Notes: generated by a model not told the origin, from the sequence alone. 11,047 bases of DNA from Nitrospinae bacterium CG22_combo_CG10-13_8_21_14_all_47_10 (GCA_002786505.1 PCTK01000061.1:1-11047); one strand, 5' to 3'; counted from the first letter of the stretch, positions 1-7,104 are shown. Numbers and translations: made by a program.

Positions 1-33
1 CCTTCGTCGCCTTCGGCTCCTCAAGGATGACGG
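1..33 (-). repeat. Edge of a probable dispersed intergenic repeat
   Basis: Read on the minus strand, this stretch contains GTCATCCTTGAGGAGCCGAA followed by GGCGACGAAGG. This resembles a type of short repeat scattered between genes in many bacterial genomes (consensus roughly GTCATYCTGAGGAGCCGAAGG, then CGACGAAG). A short GCC-TTC-GGC foldback lies inside it. Only one copy is in the window and it runs off the left edge, so the call rests on resemblance to a remembered repeat type and not on copies seen here. Confidence 0.45.
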
Positions 34-95
34 TTTTTGGGGGGCAGCAATCTGTTAACTTTACGCCCGGTTTTGAAGAATCATTTTGGCTTGCT

Positions 96-518
96 ATGAC
101 ATTTAAAAAAAATTTATTACTTGTGGTTTTGGTGTGGGTGCTTTTAGGGGCAACCAATGCGCTTGCGGGATCTCATGATCATGGGACCCACCAGCAGAGC
201 CAAAACTCTGATATAGCTGGGCCGTTTGACGGAAAGAAAGAAGCCGGTTCCTTGCACTGTCTTTTAAAGGGACATACGGACCGGGTACTTTGCCCGCACT
301 CAAATGCAGGTGGAAGCCTGGCCACTAGTATCGCTACTGATTGCGGTGGTAAAACTTCCGGCGCGATCCCCAATGGCAAATCCTTCAGCAGTGAGTTTGC
401 CGAAATAAACTTGTTTGCGCTGGTCCACAATTCCACAAATGAAAAACTCACCCTTACATTCTTGTTAGCTTGCCATCGTTTCGCGGAATCGCTTGATCCT
501 CCCCCTATCATCGCGTAA
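96..518 (+). CDS. Small secreted Cys/His-rich protein, possible metal-binding accessory of the TonB locus
   Basis: I do not recognise a named family. The start chosen is ATG 96, because residues 1-25 from there form a clean signal peptide (Lys-Lys, a Leu/Val-rich core, then ALA-G). The longer frame from 27 would put the hydrophobic segment internally and run into the repeat at the window edge. No strong ribosome binding site is visible. The mature part of about 115 residues starts with a His-rich SHDHGTH stretch, then HCLLKGH (54-60), CPH (66-68), DCGG (82-85), a His/Cys pair (C126, H127) and a DPPP tail. Four cysteines and about eight histidines in a short exported protein suggest metal binding or disulfides (inference). 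It precedes a TonB-dependent receptor on the same strand. Small Cys/His proteins of the DUF2946 type near copper loci are a possible comparison, but I cannot establish homology. Confidence 0.7.
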   Translation: MTFKKNLLLVVLVWVLLGATNALAGSHDHGTHQQSQNSDIAGPFDGKKEAGSLHCLLKGHTDRVLCPHSNAGGSLATSIATDCGGKTSGAIPNGKSFSSEFAEINLFALVHNSTNEKLTLTFLLACHRFAESLDPPPIIA

Positions 519-662
519 CACCATTTCCAGTAATTCCCAAAATAATTTAGCGTGAATTTCATTTTATAACTTGAACTCTGTTAATTCAGGGTGAGTTGTA
601 TCGCGGCTCTTGAAAGCCTGAGCGAGAAATTCCGTGATTTTTAATTTCTATTCTGTTTTACA

Positions 663-669
663 GGGAGGA
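663..669 (+). promoter_or_regulatory. Ribosome binding site deciding the receptor's GTG start
   Basis: GGGAGGA lies about 7 bases before GTG 677, a good Shine-Dalgarno position. An out-of-frame ATG at 670 directly abuts the site, which is too close for efficient initiation. It would encode only nine codons (stop 697-699). An in-frame stop at 635-637 excludes a longer receptor reading frame, so GTG 677 is the best start. Confidence 0.7.
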
Positions 670-676
670 ATGTCCT

Positions 677-2983
677 GTGTGCTGTTCCCGACGAAGTAAA
701 TTGATATTGTTATCCGTAGTTATTGGTCTTTTTTCTGCTGGCGTGGTTTGCGCGGCGGACAATGAAAGCAAAAGTTTGGATGAACTTGTTATTGAGGCTC
801 CCAAAGCGGAACTACGGGATATTTTTGATGATTTCATGCCCATACCCACCTCCAAGTTCAAGGTTGATCGTACTGAAATAGACAACATCAACACGATCAG
901 CATAGAAGATACAGTTCGCTATTCACCTGGTCTGGAAATTCGCAGACGATACATTGGCGATCCAAATGGGGTAATTTCGATGCGGGGAAATGGGAATTTC
1001 CAGACCGCGCGCCATATGCTTTTTGTCGATGGCTTTCCCCTGCATAGCATGTTACGAACGCAGTTCAACGGAGCTCCCCAGTGGAACTTCGTGGCGCCGG
1101 ATGAAACGGATCATGTCGACATAACTTATGGTCCATTTTCACCCAAATACAGCGGCAATGCTATGGGTGGGGTGATTGAGATTACGTCTCGGCAACCCCA
1201 AAATGAAGAGTGGGCTCTGCAAACTACAGGATGGGTACAGGACTGGAAATTTGGTGAAAGCGAAGGTAATGCGCCCGGTTACAAAACATTTTTTGCTCAC
1301 GGTAACAAAGTTGGCAAACTTTCTTATTATATGTTCTACAACCGTTTAGAAACCCAGACCCAACCCACGGATCTTATAGAAAAAAATGGGGTCACCACAG
1401 GCGGGGCGGGTACGGCGGTAACGGGTGCCGTTAATTTTATTGATCCGCGAGTTCGGGATTCTATAGCATTTTCTGATGACGGGGAAGAAAGTAGCATCAA
1501 TGATTTATTCAAGATGAAGATGAATTATGATTTTTCACCTCAGTTAAAATTAAGAGGATTGATTGGATTTCTCGACCGTCATAGAGACCAACTCAATGTG
1601 AATAACTATCTAAGGACTGCCGGAGGAAATAAAATTTGGACAGGGACTCTAAACTTAAATGGCAAGCAATTCACAGTTGCGGAAAATGATTTTGATGTTG
1701 GCAAACAGGACAAACAGGATTTGCTTGCAGGGTTAGGTGCCAGTGGTGAGTTTGGTGGGGGATGGAACTATGATGCGCTAATGAGTGCATATGTTGTTTT
1801 GCAGGATGATGCAAGAGACTCAGACGAAAACCCGGACTCCCCCGCCTTTGATAACAGTGGGCAGTTGACAGAGTTGACAGAAACTGGATGGCAGTTGTTT
1901 GAATTGAGATTTGATAAAAGTAAATTTCTTGGTCGGACCGATTTTTCATTTGAGGGAGGCTATCACTATGACCACGCCAAATTGAAATTAGCAACATACA
2001 CGGGTCTCCCAGACTGGCAAAATTCCAATAGAAATGAAGGCACATTTGGTGGATCGAGCGGTGGTCAGACCGATACGCACGCGATTCATGGAAATTTGGG
2101 GTGGGAGTTTGCCCCTAAATGGGACCTGCAAGTCGGTGGGCGAGCTGAATTCTGGCGTTCTTTTAATGGCTTTAAACACACGACCGCGACTGAAATTGGC
2201 GGTCATGCTGAAAGGGATGAAACGGCATTTTCTCCCAAGGCATCAATAGGTTTTAAACCTACCCCTGAGTGGGACTTGAGGGCTTCCGCGGCCCAGGCAA
2301 CGCGTTTTGCCTTACCCGAGGAACTGTTCTCGAATGTATCTGCATTTAATACTAATAATATTGCAAACCCAGGCCTGAAGCCCGAAGAAGGTACGCATGT
2401 GACCGTTATGGTCGGGAACTTTCAGCCCAAGGCAACCACCCAGATAAGTTTTTTTTGGGATGATGTGACAGATACCATTTTTAATGACCAGGACGACACC
2501 AGTGGGACGACTGTTTCGACATTCGTTAATATTGACAAGGTCAGGACAAGAGGCGCTGAACTGGTTTTGAAGAGAAGAGACTTCCTCATTCCCAAGCATG
2601 ACTTTGACTTCAACCTTACCTATGTAGACGCTGAAATCCGTGAGCATAGGGGGAATACCGCTGTTGAGGGCAACGAGTTGCCACGCACACCCAACTTTAG
2701 AGTAAAGATGCAATCGGTTTATCACTTCCTTGATAACTGGGATGCGATGGTTGCCGCTCGATGGCAGGATGAAGCGTTTGGTCGAATTCAGAATGATGAC
2801 ATTCTCTCAGGGACTGGTGGGCAGGATGAATATTTTTTCATGGATATGAAAACAACCTACAGGCACAAAAATTTGAATGCATCATTTGGCATCAATAACC
2901 TCACGGATGAGGGAGCCTTTACAGGACCCCATCAATACGAAAATCGAACATATTCGATCGACTTGAAATGGAAGTTCATGTGA
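677..2983 (+). CDS. TonB-dependent outer-membrane receptor
   Basis: An outer-membrane beta-barrel importer that takes up a scarce substrate using energy from TonB-ExbB-ExbD. Residues 1-26 are a signal peptide (Arg-Arg-Ser-Lys, hydrophobic core, VCA cleavage). A TonB box, DELVIEAP, sits at 35-42 near the mature N-terminus. The plug domain spans about 55-175 and shows family hallmarks: ISIEDTVRYSPGLEIR, ISMRGNG, MLFVDGFPL and the closing YSGNAMGGVIEITSR. The rest is the barrel, with the late conserved segments FNTNNIANPGLKPEEG and INNLTDEGAF, and an aromatic-rich final strand (YSIDLKWKFM). The length of 768 residues is normal for a siderophore, cobalamin or metal receptor. There is no N-terminal signalling domain, so it is not a FecA/FpvA-type transducer. 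The substrate cannot be assigned; no cobalamin riboswitch or Fur box was seen upstream. TonB, ExbB and two ExbDs follow on the same strand. Confidence 0.97.
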   Translation: MCCSRRSKLILLSVVIGLFSAGVVCAADNESKSLDELVIEAPKAELRDIFDDFMPIPTSKFKVDRTEIDNINTISIEDTVRYSPGLEIRRRYIGDPNGVISMRGNGNFQTARHMLFVDGFPLHSMLRTQFNGAPQWNFVAPDETDHVDITYGPFSPKYSGNAMGGVIEITSRQPQNEEWALQTTGWVQDWKFGESEGNAPGYKTFFAHGNKVGKLSYYMFYNRLETQTQPTDLIEKNGVTTGGAGTAVTGAVNFIDPRVRDSIAFSDDGEESSINDLFKMKMNYDFSPQLKLRGLIGFLDRHRDQLNVNNYLRTAGGNKIWTGTLNLNGKQFTVAENDFDVGKQDKQDLLAGLGASGEFGGGWNYDALMSAYVVLQDDARDSDENPDSPAFDNSGQLTELTETGWQLFELRFDKSKFLGRTDFSFEGGYHYDHAKLKLATYTGLPDWQNSNRNEGTFGGSSGGQTDTHAIHGNLGWEFAPKWDLQVGGRAEFWRSFNGFKHTTATEIGGHAERDETAFSPKASIGFKPTPEWDLRASAAQATRFALPEELFSNVSAFNTNNIANPGLKPEEGTHVTVMVGNFQPKATTQISFFWDDVTDTIFNDQDDTSGTTVSTFVNIDKVRTRGAELVLKRRDFLIPKHDFDFNLTYVDAEIREHRGNTAVEGNELPRTPNFRVKMQSVYHFLDNWDAMVAARWQDEAFGRIQNDDILSGTGGQDEYFFMDMKTTYRHKNLNASFGINNLTDEGAFTGPHQYENRTYSIDLKWKFM

Positions 2984-2999
2984 GGTCTTTAAACCTTCA

Positions 3000-3039
3000 A
3001 TGAGGCAGGTTATTACTACCTCATGATGAAAGTAATACC
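3000..3039 (+). other. Two overlapping, mutually exclusive hairpins after the receptor gene
   Basis: Stem A pairs 3000-3008 (ATGAGGCAG) with 3016-3024 (CTACCTCAT), eight pairs with one C-A mismatch and a 7-base loop. Stem B pairs 3008-3017 with 3031-3039: TATTACT with AGTAATA plus GG/CC, one bulged T. The two share bases 3008-3017 and cannot form together. Neither is followed by a T-run, so neither is a classic terminator. They begin 17 bases after the receptor's stop codon. Confidence 0.4.
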
Positions 3040-3157
3040 GGGAAGCGCGGTTAATGACAAATTGCTTTTCAATTTGCTGTACCCCGGGAAGTTTCTTGAG
3101 GTTGGTCAGGAGACTTTCTGGTTGTCGTGTCTGTCTCCTCCTAAATGGACACGATAG
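3023..3157 (+). CDS. Candidate 44-residue small ORF between receptor and lipoprotein genes
   Basis: ATG 3023 is followed at once by a second ATG (3026) and opens a frame to TAG 3155-3157. The product begins MMKVIPGSAVNDKLL and ends LSCLSPPKWTR. It has no signal peptide or membrane segment and I recognise no family. A GAGGCAGG stretch upstream (3002-3009) is about 13 bases from the start, which is far for a ribosome binding site, and it is paired in hairpin stem A. It could be a leader peptide, a small accessory protein, a gene remnant or chance. It lies wholly within the hairpin-rich gap. Confidence 0.22.
   Translation: MMKVIPGSAVNDKLLFNLLYPGKFLEVGQETFWLSCLSPPKWTR
3058..3076 (+). other. Perfect 7-bp hairpin
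   Basis: CAAATTG (3058-3064) and CAATTTG (3070-3076) form a perfect inverted repeat around the 5-base loop CTTTT. No T-tract follows. It is the second of the RNA structures predicted in the gap between the receptor and lipoprotein genes. Confidence 0.4.
3123..3156 (+). other. Hairpin with an anti-Shine-Dalgarno-like loop
   Basis: TGTCGTGTC (3123-3131) pairs with GACACGATA (3148-3156): seven Watson-Crick pairs, one G-T wobble and a closing T-A. The 16-base loop contains CTCCTCCT, the kind of sequence that can pair with a ribosome binding site. It could be a processing or regulatory structure, or the first half of a double terminator with the next hairpin. Confidence 0.4.
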
Positions 3158-3164
3158 AATGGTT

Positions 3165-3206
3165 AACGCCCGGATCTCAACAGCAGTTTTGGTCCGGGGC
3201 GTTTTC
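3165..3206 (+). terminator. Probable rho-independent terminator of the receptor transcript
   Basis: AACGCCCGGA (3165-3174) pairs with TCCGGGGCGTT (3193-3203), ten GC-rich pairs with one bulged G, followed by a short T-run that starts inside the stem's end (3202-3205). The loop is long (18 bases) and the T-run short, so termination may be partial. Its position, 180 bases after the receptor stop and about 50 bases before the lipoprotein start, fits separation of the receptor from the tonB-exbBD transcript. Confidence 0.5.
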
Positions 3207-3218
3207 CATCCATAAAAT
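3189..3218 (+). promoter_or_regulatory. Weak candidate sigma-70 promoter for the lipoprotein-tonB-exbBD operon
   Basis: TTGGTC (3189-3194), an 18-base spacer and TAAAAT (3213-3218) form a plausible but imperfect promoter. It would start transcription about 30 bases before ATG 3257. The -35 element overlaps the 3' arm of the preceding terminator-like hairpin. The -10 is good (5 of 6) and the -35 poor. Confidence 0.28.
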
Positions 3219-3256
3219 CCAATAACACCGTTGTCTGAAAAGACCAGAGAAAAATC

Positions 3257-4528
3257 ATGTTGAAGAAATTATTATTGAAACTATTTTTAATGAGCCTGGT
3301 GTTTCTCGTGTCCTGTGCCGGACCGGAAATGAATATTACTTTTGATAACAGGAGTGACGCCCAGTCAGGGCAGGGTGGCTCCAAAGTAGTTTGGGAGCCT
3401 TTGCCACGACCTGTTGTTCAGGGCAATGATGGTCAACTATTGGTCAGGACATCCGAAGCGATGAACCTGCTTTATGCGACTCATGACGAAAAAGGCCAGC
3501 AGAATCTTTTCATGGTCAACACAAAGAATATTGGCGACAGTTTTTCAGGAGCGATTCCTGTGAATTCGGAAGTTGGAGAAGTCAGTGCCCATGGAGAAAA
3601 TGGACCGAAGTTAAGGCCGGGAAAAGACCGTGGTATGTTTGCCGCATGGGTGGGAAACGGCGACATAAAATTCGCCCGTTCCATGAATTTCGGTAAAAGT
3701 TTTACCCATGCTCTTCGCGTCAATGACGATGAGGGAAAGGCTTCGCAATCATTCTTCTCTATGGAAGTAGCTCCCGATGGCGGTATTTATATTGCCTGGC
3801 TGGACGGACGTGATAAAAATTCCGGTAAATCAGGAACTTCTTCTGTCTACATGGCCCGTTCTGTTGATCAGGGCAAATCTTTCGAAAAAAATATAAAAAT
3901 TTCAGGAGATATTTGCCCGTGTTGCCGATCTGCACTCGCTTTCGGCGACAATGGCGAAATATTCGCGTCATGGCGCCATGTTTACCCGGACAACGAAAGA
4001 ATTATTGTTGTTGCCTCATCGCTGGATGGGGGCAAGACCTGGGGTGATCCGGTGAAAGTCACCCCAACGGGTTGGAAAATTAATGGCTGTGCTCACTCCG
4101 GGCCCGCTATGAAATTTGTAGGGGGCAAATTATATCTAAGCTGGTACACGGGAAAGGATGACAAAGCCAGTTTAAATTTTGCCCAGTCCTCTGATCAAGG
4201 GCAATCTTTTAAGATTATAGAAAATATGCAGGGGCCAGTTCTGGATGCCAATCACCCGGATATAGCAGAAATAGGTGGAGAGGCCTGGATTACTTTCCAG
4301 GGCCGTGACCCTGAACTGCAAGGGGGTTGGGGGCCAGACAGGGCATGGCTGGTGAAGGTCTTGCCAGACGGAAACATTTCATCCCCCTCACCGCTTCCCT
4401 CTACAGGAAAAGGCGTGGTTTATCCATATTTGTTTAACGGGAATGGCGGGAGGGTTTATGCGTTGTGGACAGAGCTTGGTGAAGAAGGCCCCAAGGTCAT
4501 GCTTTGCAGGGGACGAGTTCAATCTTAG
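3257..4528 (+). CDS. Lipoprotein beta-propeller (sialidase/BNR-like) with CPCC motif
   Basis: A secreted, lipid-anchored beta-propeller. The N-terminus has a lysine-rich start, hydrophobic core and a lipobox, LVSC, with the acceptor Cys at 20. Asp-box repeats (S-x-D-x-G-x-S/T-F/W) occur at 202-209, 255-262 and 311-318, with degenerate copies near 142-149 and 90-96; this is the signature of six-bladed sialidase-like propellers. Known sialidase features (an arginine triad with FRIP) are not evident, so it is probably not a glycosidase. Distinctive residues are CPCCR (220-224), SWRH (238-241) and NGCAHSGP (276-283), which I recall as a recurrent set in uncharacterised sialidase-like proteins. 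Clustered Cys and His could bind a metal or form disulfides (inference). The start is ATG 3257, with only a weak AGAG upstream. tonB follows after 21 bases. It may be a surface or periplasmic partner of the receptor. Confidence 0.85.
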   Translation: MLKKLLLKLFLMSLVFLVSCAGPEMNITFDNRSDAQSGQGGSKVVWEPLPRPVVQGNDGQLLVRTSEAMNLLYATHDEKGQQNLFMVNTKNIGDSFSGAIPVNSEVGEVSAHGENGPKLRPGKDRGMFAAWVGNGDIKFARSMNFGKSFTHALRVNDDEGKASQSFFSMEVAPDGGIYIAWLDGRDKNSGKSGTSSVYMARSVDQGKSFEKNIKISGDICPCCRSALAFGDNGEIFASWRHVYPDNERIIVVASSLDGGKTWGDPVKVTPTGWKINGCAHSGPAMKFVGGKLYLSWYTGKDDKASLNFAQSSDQGQSFKIIENMQGPVLDANHPDIAEIGGEAWITFQGRDPELQGGWGPDRAWLVKVLPDGNISSPSPLPSTGKGVVYPYLFNGNGGRVYALWTELGEEGPKVMLCRGRVQS

Positions 4529-4549
4529 GCAATAAATGACGAGTGAATT

Positions 4550-5647
4550 ATGAGATACAGGGTTTCCAAATATTTTAATGAAACTTTTGATTTGAGCCAT
4601 GCGGCTTTTTTCTCTATTGCCGTGCATCTTGTGTTTTTCTCTATGCACCCTTTTGGGATATTTGACAAGCCACTCGTTCAAGAAAAAAAATATAAAAAGG
4701 TTCGACTTGAAGTGGTCAAGAAACCAGAAGTTGTTCCGGTACCACAAAAAAAACTGGAAGTAAAAAGGCCGGTTTTGCCCCAGAAACCTTTACTTTCTAA
4801 ACCGGTTGCAATTCCGGTGAGTAAACCGATCAGGCAAGTTGAAAGCAAGGCCATAAATACGCCCAGGCCCACGGTTGCGCCTTTGATAAACACTGCGCCA
4901 AAAAACTTTGCGGTAGCCGCATCGGCTTCAATTCAAAAAACCTCTTTCAAAGCGATACATTATACTGCTATACCGAGGGCGGTGAATGATAACACCCAAA
5001 CTTCCCCTTATTGGGTTTCTTCTCCAATCGGCAAAGCTGAAGTTGGCAGGTTTGTGGTGAGAGGTCCACGGATGAACGTTTCCGCAAAAATCAATAATGC
5101 CCCATCAATAATACCTGGGGCGGGGAATACTCGAACTGCCAGGCTTGCCTCCTCAGGGGTTCAAGCACGGCTGGATAGAAGAGAATTTCATCCCAGAGGG
5201 CGAACCGGTAAATTTGATAAGCTGGAGCCAGGTTCGGGCGGCTATTCAACTCTGGTTGCCACTCACGGTAGCAACAGGCTTACCTTTAACCCGCAGATAA
5301 GAAGTGTGGCTGAAATAATGCCTGAACAGGATCAGCTATCGGCGGATGAATTAAATAATCTATGGAATGGTTACACAACAAAGGTGAGGATGATGATCGC
5401 CCGCGCAAAAATTTATCCTCCTGTAGCGCGTGAAAATGGGCAACAGGGGAAAATTCACCTATCTTTCAAGTTGGGTAAGAATGGTGAAATACTCAAACTA
5501 TTGGTGGAGCATTCCTCGGGATATGAGGTCCTTGACGAAGCGGCTCGCAGGGCTGTCCTGGATGCGGGGCCGTTTCCACCAATTCCAGAAAAACTGAATA
5601 AACAATATGTATTATTAAAACTTCCCGTTGCATTTATTTTGAGATGA
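4550..5647 (+). CDS. tonB: TonB energy-transducing protein
   Basis: Links the inner-membrane ExbB-ExbD proton motor to the TonB box of outer-membrane receptors. A single membrane anchor at about 17-38 carries the S-x3-H pattern (S22, H26) matching the functional Ser/His pair of TonB anchors. Residues about 45-115 are a Lys/Pro/Val-rich periplasm-spanning linker, and 115-270 is a low-complexity extension. The C-terminal TonB domain spans about 275-365: YPPVARENGQQGKIHLSF, GEILKLLVEHSSGYEVLDEA and PFPPIPE. At 365 residues it is longer than E. coli TonB (about 240), mostly through the linker. Its ORF starts 21 bases after the lipoprotein gene and ends 3 bases before the repeat-protein gene, so translational coupling is likely. 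Two A8 tracts (4683-4690, 4746-4753) lie in the linker coding region. Confidence 0.95.
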   Translation: MRYRVSKYFNETFDLSHAAFFSIAVHLVFFSMHPFGIFDKPLVQEKKYKKVRLEVVKKPEVVPVPQKKLEVKRPVLPQKPLLSKPVAIPVSKPIRQVESKAINTPRPTVAPLINTAPKNFAVAASASIQKTSFKAIHYTAIPRAVNDNTQTSPYWVSSPIGKAEVGRFVVRGPRMNVSAKINNAPSIIPGAGNTRTARLASSGVQARLDRREFHPRGRTGKFDKLEPGSGGYSTLVATHGSNRLTFNPQIRSVAEIMPEQDQLSADELNNLWNGYTTKVRMMIARAKIYPPVARENGQQGKIHLSFKLGKNGEILKLLVEHSSGYEVLDEAARRAVLDAGPFPPIPEKLNKQYVLLKLPVAFILR

Positions 5648-5650
5648 GCC

Positions 5651-6397
5651 ATGAAAATTAAATTGTTTTTTAAGTCTTTGAGATTTGTTTGGTTTTGTTT
5701 GTTTTTTCTTTTGTATGTGAATTCAATTCAGGCATTTGCTGACGTCGCTAAAATCGATTCCAACTTTGATGGGAAAATGGATCAATGGAGACATACTACT
5801 CCTGAGGGAGTGGTATTTAAAATAGAACATGACACCAATTTTGATGGAATGATTGATCAGGTTGAGCATTTTAAGGGGGATAAAATCCTGGTCAAGGCAG
5901 AATTCGATACCGACAAAAATGGAAAAATTGATCAGATTCAACACTATAATAACCAGGGAAAACTGAAAAGAATTGAAAAAGATACTAAGAATGCAGGAAG
6001 GTTTGACTGGAACGAAATTTTTGACAGCAATGGTAAAATTGAGCGGATCGAGATTGATGAAAACGGTGATGGAAATATAGATATCCGGCAATTTTTTGAT
6101 GACAATCAAAAATTAAGGCAAACCGATTACGATACGGACTTCAACGGCTCTACCGATCGCTGGGACTATTTCGTAAATGAACACCTGGAGAAAGTAGGAT
6201 TTGATACTAATTCGGATCAGAAGCCTGATCAGTGGCAGTATTTCAAGGACGGGAATGTGTTGGTTAAAGTGGAAAATGATACCAATTTTGATGGTAAACC
6301 AGACCGTTGGGAAACTTTCAATTCATCCGGAAAATTGATCCGAATAGAAGCCGACAGAAACTTCGACGGCAAACCGGATATGGTTCAAGATCAATGA
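5651..6397 (+). CDS. Secreted protein of nine 25-residue Asp-rich (EF-hand-loop-like) repeats
   Basis: The function is unknown. A signal peptide covers about residues 1-28 (Lys-rich start, Phe/Leu core, SIQA). Everything after it is tandem repeats beginning at D36, D61, D86, D111, D136, D161, D185, D210 and D235. The spacing is 25 residues except once (24). The core is D-x-N/D-x-D/N-G-x-x-D, often followed by x-W and a Phe/Tyr, then an x-x-G-K-L-x-R-I-E strand. The core matches calcium-binding loops of the EF-hand, dockerin or thrombospondin-3 type, so calcium binding is a reasonable inference. Repeat 4 (DTKNAGRFD) has lost likely ligands, and repeat 7 has Gln for the Gly. The last repeat is cut off after its loop. 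It sits 3 bases after tonB and 42 before exbB, so it is probably made with the TonB motor and acts in the periplasm or at the surface. Confidence 0.88.
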   Translation: MKIKLFFKSLRFVWFCLFFLLYVNSIQAFADVAKIDSNFDGKMDQWRHTTPEGVVFKIEHDTNFDGMIDQVEHFKGDKILVKAEFDTDKNGKIDQIQHYNNQGKLKRIEKDTKNAGRFDWNEIFDSNGKIERIEIDENGDGNIDIRQFFDDNQKLRQTDYDTDFNGSTDRWDYFVNEHLEKVGFDTNSDQKPDQWQYFKDGNVLVKVENDTNFDGKPDRWETFNSSGKLIRIEADRNFDGKPDMVQDQ

Positions 6398-6423
6398 GAT
6401 TTTATTATATCTTTAGAAATATC

Positions 6424-6433
6424 AAGGAAGGGG
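6424..6433 (+). promoter_or_regulatory. Strong ribosome binding site of exbB
   Basis: The purine-rich AAGGAAGGGG lies 6 bases before ATG 6440. It is the strongest translation signal in the tonB-exbBD block, suggesting that ExbB is made at higher levels than TonB. This fits the ExbB excess in known ExbB5-ExbD2 motors. Confidence 0.6.
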
Positions 6434-6439
6434 TTTTAA

Positions 6440-7093
6440 ATGGGTTGGATTTCTGAATTGTTCGGGTTGATAGGCAAGGGTGGAATTATTATGGTCCCTA
6501 TTTTTCTTTGCTCGATAATTGCCCTGGCAATCGTCATTGAACGAATCATTTTCTTTAGAAAATATTTTGTGGATGTGGAGGGATTTTTCAATCCCGTTCT
6601 TAAGTTAATCAGGGAAGGGCATGCCGACCAGGTTTTGGACCGGTGCAAAAAAAAACCTAATCCATTAGGGCGCATCATCGAAGCAGGGCTCGATGAGAAA
6701 GACATTCCTCGTTGGAAACTGGAAGAAAAATTGACCCTTGCAGGCCAGGAAGAAATAAATTCTCTGGAAAAAAATATACGGGGCCTGGAGGTTATTGCTA
6801 CGATTTCCCCTTTAATGGGTTTGTTAGGCACCGTAATAGGAATGGTGCAGGCTTTCAATAAAGTTGCTGAGTTCGAAGGACAGGTTGACCCGAGTTTGCT
6901 GGCTGGAGGTATCTGGGAAGCGCTTTTAACGACGGCCGCAGGCTTATCTGTTGCCATCCCAACTGTTATTATGTTGCATTATTTTGATCGGAAAAAAGAA
7001 AAGCTGGCTTTTTCATTGAATAAATATGGCCAGCAATTCATTTATTCAATGGATGCAAAATTTTATCCTGACCAGACTACCCGTATCCCCTAG
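6440..7093 (+). CDS. exbB: ExbB/TolQ-family proton channel subunit
   Basis: The pentameric inner-membrane channel subunit that couples proton flow to TonB. Three membrane segments are visible: about 14-36 (IIMVPIFLCSIIALAIVIERIIFF), 115-139 and 160-181. The second carries the family hallmark ISPLMGLLGTVIGMVQAF. The third carries GIWEALLTTAAGLSVAIPT, including the conserved Glu (E160) and Thr residues lining the channel. Between the first and second lies the cytoplasmic domain (about 37-114). The length of 217 residues is typical for ExbB/MotA/TolQ proteins. ExbB is preferred over TolQ because tonB is upstream and no tolA, tolB or pal is nearby. A run of nine A (6647-6655) encodes Lys-Lys-Lys in the cytoplasmic domain. 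Confidence 0.95.
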   Translation: MGWISELFGLIGKGGIIMVPIFLCSIIALAIVIERIIFFRKYFVDVEGFFNPVLKLIREGHADQVLDRCKKKPNPLGRIIEAGLDEKDIPRWKLEEKLTLAGQEEINSLEKNIRGLEVIATISPLMGLLGTVIGMVQAFNKVAEFEGQVDPSLLAGGIWEALLTTAAGLSVAIPTVIMLHYFDRKKEKLAFSLNKYGQQFIYSMDAKFYPDQTTRIP

Positions 7094-7104
7094 TTACCAT
7101 TTAT

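Noticed and set aside
519..676. Cobalamin riboswitch, Fur box or promoter upstream of the receptor
   Set aside because: I found no recognisable B12-box, Fur-like palindrome or well-spaced -35/-10 pair in these 158 bases.
1671..2045. Minus-strand ORF of 124 residues inside the receptor gene
   Set aside because: It is a shadow frame of a clear TonB-receptor gene, rich in His, Gln and Ser with no family features.
5750..6390. Regular 75-base periodicity considered as a CRISPR array or DNA satellite
   Set aside because: The period is exactly 25 codons in one frame with conserved residues but varied bases. There are no identical repeats or spacers, so it is protein repeat structure.
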